Assembly (NCBI RefSeq): GCF_049801055.1
Contig: NZ_JBNAGF010000011.1
Span: 115,631-179,630, forward strand
DNA from: JBNAGF01 sp049801055
GTDB taxonomy: Bacteria > Pseudomonadota > Alphaproteobacteria > Rhodobacterales > Rhodobacteraceae
DNA: 64,000 nt
Direction: 5' to 3'
The translations under genes and the position numbers were made by a program. The notes beneath the pieces were generated by a model. That model did no database searches. It was not told where the DNA came from and saw only the letters and a list, made by a program, of their open reading frames with translations. Positions 1 through 7,959 of this stretch are shown here, one piece after another; within the stretch, counting starts at the first letter, position 1; the number at the start of each line of letters is the position of its first letter.

Positions 1-233
1 TTCGGGTTAGGGTTGGAGTTATAGACCACACCCGCGTTGATATCGAGCACCGAGGCCCCGGCGGCGACCTGCGCCAGCGCGTCCTTTTCAACGGTCGAGA
101 AATCGCCCGCTTCCAGTTCCGCGGCCAGCTTTTTGCGGCCGGTCGGATTGATACGTTCTCCGATCACGCAGAATGGCTGGTCGAAGCCGATGATCGCGGT
201 CTTGGTTTTGCTCTCTACGATGGTCTGCGTCAT
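1..233 (-). CDS. Methyltetrahydrofolate:corrinoid methyltransferase family protein (partial, N-terminal 77 residues)
   Basis: Only the first 77 or so residues lie in the window; the rest runs off the left edge. The visible part has the start of a pterin-binding (DHPS-like TIM barrel) domain: the family signature 'GERINPTGRKKLA' near residues 25-37, then 'GASVLDINAGVV' near residues 58-69. Members move a methyl group between tetrahydrofolate and a corrinoid protein in the cytoplasm. It lies 35 bases downstream of the MetF-like gene on the same strand, so both are probably in one demethylation/one-carbon operon. The substrate (a methylamine, betaine or similar) cannot be told from this fragment. 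Confidence 0.85.
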   Translation of the reverse strand, partial: MTQTIVESKTKTAIIGFDQPFCVIGERINPTGRKKLAAELEAGDFSTVEKDALAQVAAGASVLDINAGVVYNSNPNP

Positions 234-268
234 GGTCTGCCTTTCAGACGGAGTTTTGCGGGCGGTCT

Positions 269-1198
269 TTATGCCGGGCGAACCGGACGGGTGCTGTCGC
301 CACCGTTCTCGATCGCCCAGTTTGCGTTGGTTTTGATCCCGCCCAGCGGGAAGAAATGAACATTGGTGATGTTAAAGTCGGGATTGGCGGCCTTATGCGA
401 GGCCAGTTCGGTGATTACATCTTTGGGCGCATAAGGAAGCAACAGCTTGGTAACGTCCATTGCGCGCTTCTGCAGCACTTTCAGCGATGGGCCGACACCA
501 CAGGCGATGGCGAACTTGATCAGGGTCTGCAGCTTGGCCGGGCCAGCGATCCCGATGTGAATGGGAAGGTCGATGCCCGCGCGCTTGAGCCCCTCGGCCC
601 ATTCGATAATCGGCTTGGCTTCGAACGCGAACTGCGTAGCCAAGGCCATCTCGGCATCAGTACGCTCGGAAAATTTCTGTTTCCACTGGAGCGCTTCGTT
701 CACGTTCTTCGAGCTTCCGTCCGGGTCGATGTCCCGGTTTCCTTCGGGGTGCCCAGCCACATGAAGCCGCTTGAACCCGGCCTTGTCGAACAGTTCGGTT
801 TCCATCAGCTGCATCGAGCAGTGAAACGCGCCATGAGGCTCGGCGACACCCCCGGCCAGCAGCAGCGCCTGATCGACGCCGGCCTCGCCCTGATACATGG
901 CAATCCAATTTTCCAGCGTTGCGGCATCCTTGATGATCCGCGCCGGGAAATGCGGCATCACGGGGAACCCCTCGTTCGCGAGCCGCTTGGCGGTCGCGAC
1001 CATGTCTTCGATCGGCGTACCGTCGATATGGGCAATGTAGACGCGAGTATCCTGCGGCAGCAGCGCACGAAAATCCTCGATCTTTTCAGCGGTGCGCGGC
1101 ATCACTTCGATCGAGTAACCCTTGAGAAACGCCTCGACGGTAGGGTTTACCGGGCCGGGTTCGACCGCATCACGTTTCTTGAAATTCAGCAAAGCCAT
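269..1198 (-). CDS. Methylenetetrahydrofolate reductase (MetF-like)
   Basis: A 309-residue cytoplasmic flavoprotein of the methylenetetrahydrofolate reductase family, interconverting 5,10-methylene- and 5-methyl-tetrahydrofolate. Seen in the protein: 'SIEVMPRTAEKIEDF' near the start, 'VMPHFPARIIKD', 'LLLAGGVAEPHGAF', 'VAGHPEGNRDID' and 'IHIGIAGPAKLQTLI', the barrel-strand motifs of this family. The start at 1198 follows a GGGAGG five bases upstream; an in-frame ATG at 1228 overlaps the stop of the gene upstream (ATGA) and is an alternative. Being next to a methyltetrahydrofolate:corrinoid methyltransferase suggests that it oxidises methyl groups from a methylated compound rather than serving only methionine synthesis; that is inference. 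Confidence 0.85.
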   Translation of the reverse strand: MALLNFKKRDAVEPGPVNPTVEAFLKGYSIEVMPRTAEKIEDFRALLPQDTRVYIAHIDGTPIEDMVATAKRLANEGFPVMPHFPARIIKDAATLENWIAMYQGEAGVDQALLLAGGVAEPHGAFHCSMQLMETELFDKAGFKRLHVAGHPEGNRDIDPDGSSKNVNEALQWKQKFSERTDAEMALATQFAFEAKPIIEWAEGLKRAGIDLPIHIGIAGPAKLQTLIKFAIACGVGPSLKVLQKRAMDVTKLLLPYAPKDVITELASHKAANPDFNITNVHFFPLGGIKTNANWAIENGGDSTRPVRPA

Positions 1199-1224
1199 CA
1201 TGGCCTCCCATAGTGCTGAGGGCG

Positions 1225-1521
1225 TCATGCCCAGCCGTCATTGGCGATCAGGGTCTTGATGCGATCCTGATCGTATTCCGCTTGCAGACGCAGAGCTTCG
1301 GCCTTGGCCACTTCGGCAGGATCGCCGTCGACAGCATAGGGCTTGGCCTTGCGCCACTCGGCCAGATAGGCGTCGGAATCCTTGGCATTCACTTTCATCG
1401 CGGCGCGATCGATGGCCTGCTCGAAACGTTCTTCGAGCTGCACCTTCGCGCCCCGCCGGCCTTTTCCGACGATGACCTGGGCCGGGATATCCCGCCAGTA
1501 GACGATTGTGACGTCAGGCAT
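1225..1521 (-). CDS. Small 'virulence factor' domain protein of the one-carbon operon
   Basis: A 98-residue soluble protein, 'MPDVTIVYWRDIPAQVI...', resembling the small family usually labelled 'virulence factor' (PF13769), found in Rhodobacterales in corrinoid/methyltetrahydrofolate operons. The label says nothing reliable about function; the conserved company suggests a role in methyl transfer. It is rich in charged residues and has no signal peptide or membrane segment. Start chosen at 1521 because AGGAGG lies eight bases upstream; a longer reading to 1683 has no such site. Its stop overlaps a possible start of the MetF-like gene. It is the first visible gene of the operon. Confidence 0.75.
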   Translation of the reverse strand: MPDVTIVYWRDIPAQVIVGKGRRGAKVQLEERFEQAIDRAAMKVNAKDSDAYLAEWRKAKPYAVDGDPAEVAKAEALRLQAEYDQDRIKTLIANDGWA

Positions 1522-2131
1522 TACCGATTCCTCCTGATCCGGTGAATCGGTTCTAGACGTCATTGGCAAAACGCAAAGGTCGGTTTTCGACACCTGCGCC
1601 TTTCGCAGCGACGTTCGGAACCGGCACCAGCACTGTCCCGACAGGTAAGGGTTACGTGTCGGAAAGGCCACAGCAGCAAACACCCAAAATTCTCATGAAC
1701 ATATTGGCGACAGTTCAACAAATTCTGCGGAGGGTGATTTGGTTGCCTCCGTTTTGTTTGACAGCGATATTTGATCGGCGCGACCGCGACGCCGCATTCG
1801 TGATCGAACACCACACGCTTCCGGCCAAGCTGTTCATCGGACAGCGGGTCAGGGGTTATGACCGGATCTACAAGATCGAAGAGCTGTCTCAGCTTGCGCT
1901 TGACCTGAATGCGCGGACGGGTCGCGAGATTGGGTAGACCCGAAAAACCTCTTTAAAGATAAGGCCCTGTCCAGATGACCAGAAATCGAAAGCACCGGAC
2001 AGCCTGCTCGCCTATCTGAACACGGAATATGACCGTCTGAAAGATAACTTCGAAAACCCGTTTGCATAGCTTGCACGAACCAAGGCGCACTCCTATTGTC
2101 GGGGTAACTCGAAATCGGAGGGCGTGTGAAC
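1522..2131. other. 610-base stretch between divergent one-carbon operon and ppx
   Basis: This stretch should hold the promoters of the leftward one-carbon operon and of the rightward ppx gene. The only coding-like signal is the possible broken ORF at 1695-2069 listed separately. I see no convincing riboswitch core, tRNA or terminator. The sequence is less GC-rich than the flanking genes. Confidence 0.5.
1695..2069 (+). pseudogene. Possible broken hypothetical gene with an in-frame TAG
   Basis: From the ATG at 1695 an 80-codon frame runs to a TAG at 1935-1937. The same frame then stays open to a second TAG at 2067-2069 and encodes a natural-looking hydrophilic end ('SLLAYLNTEYDRLKDNFENPFA'-like, helix-forming). 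The first part has a hydrophobic start ('ILRRVIWLPPFCL') and 'LFIGQRVRGYDRIYKIEEL'. No ribosome site precedes 1695. I do not recognise the family. It may be a short gene interrupted by a stop, or chance open frame; a real 80-codon gene ending at 1937 is also possible. Confidence 0.25.
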
Positions 2132-3244
2132 ATGGCGCCCAAGCGTCCCAGTGGTGCGGGCGCGTTCCCGAAAGCGGTCGAAAGCCCCGCGCCCAGCCGG
2201 CCGGATCATGATGCGCTATATGCGGCGCTCGATCTTGGCACAAATAGTTGCCGCATGCTGATTGCCCAGCCAAAGGGCAGCGGCTTTCATGTGGTGGACA
2301 GTTTCTCGAAATCGGTTCAGCTCGGGTCCGGGCTGGAACGCACGGGTCGATTGTCCCGGTCGTCAATGGCCCGGACTGTCCAAGCCTTGCGGATCTGTCA
2401 GCAAAAGCTCAAGCGGAACAAGGTCCGGCGAATGCGTCTGGTGGCGACCGAAGCCTGCCGTCGCGCCCGCAATGCCCGCGACTTCATCCGACAAGTCAAA
2501 CGCGAAACGGGACTGACGCTCGAAATCATCCAGCCCGAAGAAGAAGCCCGGTTGGCGGTGATCTCATGTGCGCCACTGGTGTCGACCCGCACCGAGCAGT
2601 TGCTGGTCGTTGATATCGGCGGCGGGTCAACCGAGCTGGTCTGGATCGATCTCTCCTCGGTTCCGCGTCGCGACCGGCCTTCATCAATCATGCGGCTTCA
2701 CGCCGGGTTCCATCCCGCCGAAAGCCCGTTTCCAGCCGCCAAGGTGGTAGACTGGATCTCGGTACCGCTGGGCGTTGCAACGCTAAGAGATCAGTTCAAC
2801 GACGTTGAAGATGACTCTGCGCGTTTTGCACTGATGAGCTGGTTCTTCGAAGAAAACCTGGCTGATTTTGCGCCTTACAAGGATGAACAGGCCCGCGAAG
2901 GATTTCAGATCGTAGGCACCTCGGGCACCGTTACCACAGTTGCCGCCTCTCATCTGGGGCTGAAACGCTATGACCGGACCAAGGTGGACGGGCTGAGGAT
3001 GACCAGCGACCAGATCGACAAGGTGATACGCAACTATCTGGAGCTGGGTCCGGCCGGCCGGCGTCGTGACCCCCGTATCGGCGAAGACCGACAGGCGCTG
3101 ATCATGTCCGGTGCGGCCATTCTTCAGGCGCTGTTGCGCTGCTGGCCCACCGACCGGCTGTCGGTGGCTGACCGGGGCCTGCGTGAAGGCTTGCTCTATG
3201 CCCAGATGAGCGCAGACGGTGTGCTGGAGGACGGTCCCTTCTGA
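2132..3244 (+). CDS. ppx: Exopolyphosphatase / guanosine pentaphosphate phosphatase (Ppx/GppA family)
   Basis: A 370-residue ASKHA-fold hydrolase that removes phosphate from polyphosphate ends or from pppGpp. The N-terminal phosphate-1 motif 'LDLGTNSCRML' is at residues 33-43, the phosphate-2 motif 'VDIGGGSTELVWID' near 165, and 'GTSGTVTTVAASHL' near 275. An N-terminal proline-rich tail of about 27 residues is not part of the fold. At this length it has only the catalytic core, lacking the C-terminal HD-like domain of the E. coli protein. The start could be the GTG at 2126 or the ATG at 2132; GGAGG at 2117 allows either. It precedes rlmE, a common alphaproteobacterial pairing. Confidence 0.9.
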   Translation: MAPKRPSGAGAFPKAVESPAPSRPDHDALYAALDLGTNSCRMLIAQPKGSGFHVVDSFSKSVQLGSGLERTGRLSRSSMARTVQALRICQQKLKRNKVRRMRLVATEACRRARNARDFIRQVKRETGLTLEIIQPEEEARLAVISCAPLVSTRTEQLLVVDIGGGSTELVWIDLSSVPRRDRPSSIMRLHAGFHPAESPFPAAKVVDWISVPLGVATLRDQFNDVEDDSARFALMSWFFEENLADFAPYKDEQAREGFQIVGTSGTVTTVAASHLGLKRYDRTKVDGLRMTSDQIDKVIRNYLELGPAGRRRDPRIGEDRQALIMSGAAILQALLRCWPTDRLSVADRGLREGLLYAQMSADGVLEDGPF

Positions 3245-3618
3245 GCGTCCGGCCTGCTGCGGAAACCTTATGGTCAGCCAGCGCCAGCGTCGTGTGTCCC
3301 CAAGCGACAGGTTTCGCAGCGTTTCTTGTTCTTTCGCTGTTTAGTGGCAAAGGTTTTGCAGGTTCTCGCTGTTTGGGCCGTCTCATTCAACAGCAAGCCT
3401 GTCATCCTGCGGAGCGGTGACTGGACCTTTTGCGATCATCTGAAGATCCGCAGTGTTTGGGTTATCAACGCCATTCTGGTAACGCTGATGTTAGGAAAGG
3501 CGCAGGCACTTCGTCTGATCTGATCGCCTGTCCTGACCAGAACGCGTGACAAGGCAGGCCGATCGGCTTGTTTCCTCCTCACAGACGGGGTATCGCGGCG
3601 CCGATTGGAGAATTTGAC
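3245..3618. other. 374-base gap between ppx and rlmE
   Basis: No gene that I can support. Short open frames here lack ribosome sites and familiar sequence. The gap may hold the rlmE promoter. A 10-base palindrome GCCGATCGGC lies at 3558-3567, of unknown meaning. Confidence 0.45.
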
Positions 3619-4320
3619 GTGGCCAAGAACACATCCGGGCGCGGACAGCGCGATCTGAAGGTCAAGGTAAAGAGCGCCCGGGGGCGCAAGCTCAGCTCAA
3701 CCCGCTGGCTGCAGCGGCAACTCAATGACCCATACGTGAAGCGCGCCCAGACCGAAGGATACCGCGGACGCGCCGCGTTCAAGATCCTGGAGCTGGATGA
3801 CAAATACCGGTTTCTTGTGCCCGGCGCCCGTGTCGTCGACCTTGGATGCGCCCCGGGCGGGTGGTGTCAGGTCGCCGTGAAACGCGTCAACGCGCTTGGT
3901 GAAAAGCAGGGGAAGAAGATCGGAACCGTTCTGGGCATCGACCTGCAAGAGGTCGAACCGGTAGCCGGCGCCGATATTTATCAGCTCGACTTCATGGATG
4001 AAGGGGCCGATGACAAGGTCAAGGAATGGCTGGACGGCAAGGCCGATGTGGTGATTTCGGATATGGCTGCAGCGTCGTCCGGCCACAAACAGACTGACCA
4101 TCTCCGGATCATTTCACTGTGCGAAGCCGCCGCCTATTTTGCTTTTGATGTGCTTGAAGAGGGCGGCACATTTGTGGCCAAAGTGCTGGCTGGCGGAGCC
4201 GAAGGTGAACTGCAAAAGCTGCTCAAGCAGAAATTCACCAAGGTGTTTAATGCCAAACCGCCTTCTTCCCGGTCCGACAGTTCCGAGAAATTCGTAGTGG
4301 CGACGGGTTTTCGAGGCTGA
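3619..4320 (+). CDS. rlmE: 23S rRNA 2'-O-ribose methyltransferase RlmE (FtsJ/RrmJ)
   Basis: A 233-residue SAM-dependent enzyme that methylates the 2'-OH of U2552 (E. coli numbering) in the A-loop of 23S rRNA, acting on the 50S subunit. The SAM-binding motif 'VDLGCAPGGWCQV' is at residues 73-85. The catalytic K-D-K-E set is visible: Lys in 'RAAFKILE' (55), Asp in 'VVISDMAA', Lys in 'FVAKVLAGG' and Glu in 'SSEKFVVATG'. A basic N-terminal tail of about 25 residues is usual in alphaproteobacteria. Start is the GTG at 3619, eight bases after GGAG; an upstream in-frame extension to 3568 lacks a ribosome site. Confidence 0.95.
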   Translation: MAKNTSGRGQRDLKVKVKSARGRKLSSTRWLQRQLNDPYVKRAQTEGYRGRAAFKILELDDKYRFLVPGARVVDLGCAPGGWCQVAVKRVNALGEKQGKKIGTVLGIDLQEVEPVAGADIYQLDFMDEGADDKVKEWLDGKADVVISDMAAASSGHKQTDHLRIISLCEAAAYFAFDVLEEGGTFVAKVLAGGAEGELQKLLKQKFTKVFNAKPPSSRSDSSEKFVVATGFRG

Positions 4321-4640
4321 GCATTACGATGTTGTTTAGCGCTTGGGCGCCGGACGGGTCAGGGATTGCGCAGCCAGGTATTGCCATTCCAATGTGGGGC
4401 CGTTCACAGTTCCTGCATACGCAGGGGTCTGAATGCGATTGATCGTCTGTTCCGACAGGTTTTCCTGCCGCAACAGTTCGAACAGGCGGGCATGGCGGGC
4501 GTGAGATCGGCTTTGGGTCAACAACATGGATCGGGTCCGGACAAAGTTTCGATGCCCCTGCCCTAACAATCTCATTTGCAAGCCTCGCGGCGGGATTGCG
4601 GCAATCCCGTGCCGGCGTTCGGATCTCGGTTTTGCGTTGC
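4321..4640. other. 320-base gap between convergent rlmE and cytochrome gene
   Basis: Holds the 3' ends of two convergent transcripts. A 63-codon minus-strand frame (4336-4527) is open but has no ribosome site and no recognisable family, so I do not call it. A hairpin at 4591-4609 is listed separately. Confidence 0.45.
4591..4609 (-). terminator. Hairpin downstream of the multiheme cytochrome gene
   Basis: Perfect 8-base arms (CGGGATTG / CAATCCCG) around a 3-base loop, 31 bases past the stop codon of the cytochrome gene. There is no T-run, so it may end or protect the transcript rather than act as a classical Rho-independent terminator. Confidence 0.4.
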
Positions 4641-6563
4641 CTAACCTCCGAATTGCGCCAAAAGTTGCAACAGCGCCGGATCACCCGGAATGGCCTTCAA
4701 TCCGTCCCGCAGTACCTGTCGAGCCGCGCCACGCCCTCGGGTCGCGTCGGTCAGGCGCACCATCATCATCCACGCCTCGGGCCGCTGTGGATCGAGAGCC
4801 ACCACTTCTCCGAAGGCTCTCATGGCAGCCTGCAGATTTCGCTGCGTCAGTGCCATCCCCCCCAAAACCAGATGGGTTTCCGGGAAATCGAGCTTGGTGG
4901 AAAGCGATGTTTGCCAATCCCGCATTCCATCGCGCAGCAGCGCCTGATCGGACGGGGCAAGCGCAGCCGTGTTCAGGTCGAGCATCTCCCGCGCGGCCGC
5001 GATTCGGACAGACCGGACAGGGTCGCGCAAAAGCGGCACAATTCGTTCGGCCCGAAGTTGTGGCCCGGCTGCCCGTTGCAGCGGCGCCGCGTTGGCGCGC
5101 ACCAACGGATCGGGATCGGCCAGAAGCGGCGCCGTCGCAGCCGCCGCCGCAGCGTCGGCCACCGGTTGCATCAGGTAGAGCGCGGTGGCGCGGACAATTC
5201 CGGGTTTCTCGGCATCAAGTGCCAGCGTTTCCAAATCACCCGCAGCGGCCTGAGGCGACGTTCGGGCCAGCGCAAAACTCTGCCCGAAATGCGCTCCCCG
5301 ATGGTTGGACACGGGATACCATGCTTCGATCTGGGCCGCCGCCCAAGGCTGATCTTTGTCAGAATGGCAATCAGTGCAGGCATCCGGGCTGCCGGTCTCC
5401 GAACCCAGGTCGGGTCGCGGAACCCGGAAGGAATGATCGCGCCGGCCATCGATACCCATATAGGTCCGCTCGATCATGTGGCAGGACTTGCACTGCGCTC
5501 CTTCGCTGTCCTCGGGATGATGGTGGTGATCCGGGGTGTCATAATCTGCCTGTCGCAGAGACGGAAAATCCGGGTTCCCGGCGGGCGAATGACATTGGGT
5601 GCAGACCGCGTTTCCCTGGGCCTTCAGTTCCGCCTTGTGCGGATCATGACAATTCATGCACCCCACACCGCGGGCATACATTTTCGACTGCAGGAATGAT
5701 CCGTAGACATACACCTCGTCGAGGATCTGGCCATCAGGATGATAAAGACCCGGCCTCAGCGGAGCGAGGTTATGGGCATCCAGAAACGGAGTGCCCGGCA
5801 GCGGATTGCCATCGGTCAGCGCCTCGCGCCGGGAATGGCAGCCCGCGCATTGCTGGATGTCCGCCTCGGTATCGCCCTGCCCAAAGCTCATGGTGAAACC
5901 ATATTGGTCAAGTCCGGCGCCGGGTTTCTTTCCGTCTACCCATTCCAGATGTGCCGCGCCCGGCCCGTGGCAGGATTCGCAGCCGACCCCAATTTCGGCC
6001 TCGACGGAACCATATGTCCGGCTACGCATATCATAGCGGCGCTCGTAACCTGTCGCGTGGCATTCAGCGCAGCGTGCGTTCCACGTCTTGTATGGGCCGG
6101 TCCAGTGCAGCCCGTCCGAAGGTGGCAGGTCCTGATCGGGATAGAGGTGATACCATTCCTGACGGACTGCGTCCCATGTCACATCAAAGCTCTGCAATCG
6201 TCCCGGTTCAGTTTCAAAGAGGTATTGCTGCAAAGGGGCAATCCCGACAACCGAATGCAGGTCATAACTGCGCTGCGCGCCGTCCTTTTCCGTCACGTCT
6301 GCCGAATAAACACCGTCGGCGACCGAAAATGCCACAGACATTCCGTCATGCTCAAAGGTCGTCCCGTCGAAATCCCCGATGACGGTGTCGGGTCCGGGCA
6401 TCGTCCATGCCAGCGCATGATGCGACCCGGACCAGGCTTGTGTCTCTTCCTCGTGGCAATCGGCGCAGACCTGAGACCCGACATATGCCGGCACCTCCTG
6501 CGCCTGCACAGTCTGTGTGATCAGACCGATCAGAAATGCAGCCGGAAAAAAATTTATCTTCAA
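4641..6563 (-). CDS. Secreted octaheme cytochrome c with HEAT-like and TPR C-terminal region
   Basis: A 640-residue exported protein. A signal peptide is seen (hydrophobic residues 4-18, then 'VQAQEVPAY'). Eight CXXCH heme-binding motifs follow, all in the first 400 residues: CADCH, CAECH, CESCH, CAGCH, CMNCH, CTQCH, CKSCH, CTDCH. The first sits in a 'YVGSQVCADCH...SGSHHALAW' context typical of the cytochrome c554/doubled-CXXCH families. Residues about 430-545 are alanine-rich with HEAT-like repeats, and the last 80 or so look like TPR helices ('AMRAFGEVVALDPQRPEAW'). It is probably a periplasmic electron carrier or reductase; the substrate is unknown. The start is a TTG with AGGG eight bases upstream. 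No cytochrome partner genes are next to it. Confidence 0.85.
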   Translation of the reverse strand: MKINFFPAAFLIGLITQTVQAQEVPAYVGSQVCADCHEEETQAWSGSHHALAWTMPGPDTVIGDFDGTTFEHDGMSVAFSVADGVYSADVTEKDGAQRSYDLHSVVGIAPLQQYLFETEPGRLQSFDVTWDAVRQEWYHLYPDQDLPPSDGLHWTGPYKTWNARCAECHATGYERRYDMRSRTYGSVEAEIGVGCESCHGPGAAHLEWVDGKKPGAGLDQYGFTMSFGQGDTEADIQQCAGCHSRREALTDGNPLPGTPFLDAHNLAPLRPGLYHPDGQILDEVYVYGSFLQSKMYARGVGCMNCHDPHKAELKAQGNAVCTQCHSPAGNPDFPSLRQADYDTPDHHHHPEDSEGAQCKSCHMIERTYMGIDGRRDHSFRVPRPDLGSETGSPDACTDCHSDKDQPWAAAQIEAWYPVSNHRGAHFGQSFALARTSPQAAAGDLETLALDAEKPGIVRATALYLMQPVADAAAAAATAPLLADPDPLVRANAAPLQRAAGPQLRAERIVPLLRDPVRSVRIAAAREMLDLNTAALAPSDQALLRDGMRDWQTSLSTKLDFPETHLVLGGMALTQRNLQAAMRAFGEVVALDPQRPEAWMMMVRLTDATRGRGAARQVLRDGLKAIPGDPALLQLLAQFGG

Positions 6564-6669
6564 GGCGCAACCCTTTGCAAACTAAAAACTACATCGACGC
6601 GAGCCCAGTCACCGGTCTCTGGCGTTACCTGCTGACCTGAGGCAATCAAGGATCGGTTCAAGTTGCATC

Positions 6670-7575
6670 TCATAGCAGCTCCGATGGATCGCCCCGATGC
6701 TTGTCCTGCGCTTCGCCCGGATCTTCATCCGGATCCTTGCCCCCTTCTTCGGTAAGATCCATCAGCGCTCCATTATACTCGGCCCCAAAAATCAGGATCG
6801 CCGCATTCAGATACAAAAAGATCAGCGCGGCCATTGCTCCGGCAAGCCCGGCATAAGTGGCGCTGTAGCTGGCAAAGCGAGACAGGTAGATCGAAAACCC
6901 CCACCCGGCCAGCAACCAGAGCGCAAAGGTCAGAAGGACACCGGGCAGCAATTGCCGCATGGAGTGGCGGCGGGCCGGCAAGATCGCATGACAGGAAAAG
7001 ATCGCGGCCACCGGTATGACAAAGGCGAAAATCCAGGCCAGCCGCTCGCCTGAAAACCAGCTCCATGCCTTGGACGGCACCGTATCGGAAACCAGCGACG
7101 TATAGACCGGCAAAACAACCTCGACCGTGGCGGTGACAATCAGGATGGCGCCGCTGACGATTACCACCGCAAGGCAGAGCAGCCGCGTTTTCCAGAATGG
7201 TCGGTTGTCCTCGTCATGATAGGCCCGCGTCATCGCCTCGCGCACGGCGTCTACCCCGTTGGACGAGAAATAAAGCGCCAACACGCCACCAAATGTCATC
7301 AGCCGGGTCGAGGAATTTGCCAGAACGGATTCCAGTTCGGCAAGGATCGGCTCGGACACCTCCTTGGGCCACGCCCCGAACACGAGGTCGATCATGTCCT
7401 GCGTCAGCATTCCCTGGGACAGGCTGCCTGCCAGCGCCACGACGAAAAGGATAAAGGGAAACAAGGCCAGCATCATCGACATCGCGACATGCGAGCTCAT
7501 GATCCAGCCACCCTTGGTGTTGAAACGTTGCGCGGCCAGTCCAAAGGCGCGCACCGGCAGCAGCGGGTCAAACAT
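6670..7575 (-). CDS. YihY/BrkB family inner-membrane protein
   Basis: A 301-residue polytopic membrane protein of the YihY (BrkB, PF03631) family, once mislabelled RNase BN. About six membrane segments are visible, starting at 'MSMMLALFPFILFVVALAGSL' near residue 32. The family motif 'GGVLALYFSSNGVDAVREAMTRAYH' lies near 100-125, and 'SYSATYAGLAGAMAALIFLYL' in the last segments. The acidic C-terminal tail ('DPDEDPGEAQDKHRGDP') is cytoplasmic. The molecular function is not established for the family. The gene is divergent from the AI-2E family gene. Confidence 0.9.
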   Translation of the reverse strand: MFDPLLPVRAFGLAAQRFNTKGGWIMSSHVAMSMMLALFPFILFVVALAGSLSQGMLTQDMIDLVFGAWPKEVSEPILAELESVLANSSTRLMTFGGVLALYFSSNGVDAVREAMTRAYHDEDNRPFWKTRLLCLAVVIVSGAILIVTATVEVVLPVYTSLVSDTVPSKAWSWFSGERLAWIFAFVIPVAAIFSCHAILPARRHSMRQLLPGVLLTFALWLLAGWGFSIYLSRFASYSATYAGLAGAMAALIFLYLNAAILIFGAEYNGALMDLTEEGGKDPDEDPGEAQDKHRGDPSELL

Positions 7576-7959
7576 GCGCGATTTCCGGATGCATCAGCGA
7601 GGTGTCGGACGCCTGCAACAATCCAAAGAGCGCCGACAAGGCCGATCGACCCGCGCCAATCCAGCTGCAACCGGTGTTCCGTCTCATCATCTGCATGGAT
7701 CCCTGTCCCGCCCCGGCCAATGCATTGGGAGTTGCGGGGCCCCCTACCAATCAGGCGAACGTTGCACAACTATCGGGAAAGATGCAACATCCGCCACAAC
7801 ACACCTATCAATACAGGGCAGCGAACCTGTCGGAGTCGAGTTCATGTATTCCCATCCTAAGACAATGACACCGAGACCCGGAGTGGCAGGTTACTCTCAT
7901 ATCATATTCCGGCGGTGTCCGATGTCCGGCCTGCACCGGATCAAAATCCGAGAGCGGCC
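7576..7959. other. 384-base divergent intergenic region (YihY / AI-2E family)
   Basis: No gene supported. It should carry promoters for both flanking genes. An inverted pair GTTGCA (7761-7766) / TGCAAC (7783-7788) and an overlapping GATG-CAA-CATC at 7781-7791 are possible regulator sites, but nothing identifies the protein. Confidence 0.4.

Noticed and set aside
356..1213. 285-codon plus-strand frame opposite the MetF-like gene
   Set aside because: Antisense shadow of a GC-rich gene; no ribosome site and no recognisable protein motifs, while the minus-strand frame has full family motifs.
1522..1694. Cobalamin or SAM riboswitch in front of the one-carbon operon
   Set aside because: I looked for the B12 box and SAM-type cores on the minus strand and saw none.
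3326..3523. 65-codon plus-strand frame between ppx and rlmE
   Set aside because: No ribosome site, no familiar motif, unlikely composition.
4336..4527. 63-codon minus-strand frame downstream of rlmE
   Set aside because: Open and not obviously odd in composition, but no ribosome site and no recognised family; kept only as a note in the gap entry.
4526..5896. 456-codon and 367-codon plus-strand frames opposite the octaheme cytochrome
   Set aside because: Arg/Pro-rich sequences typical of antisense reading; the minus strand carries eight CXXCH motifs and a signal peptide.
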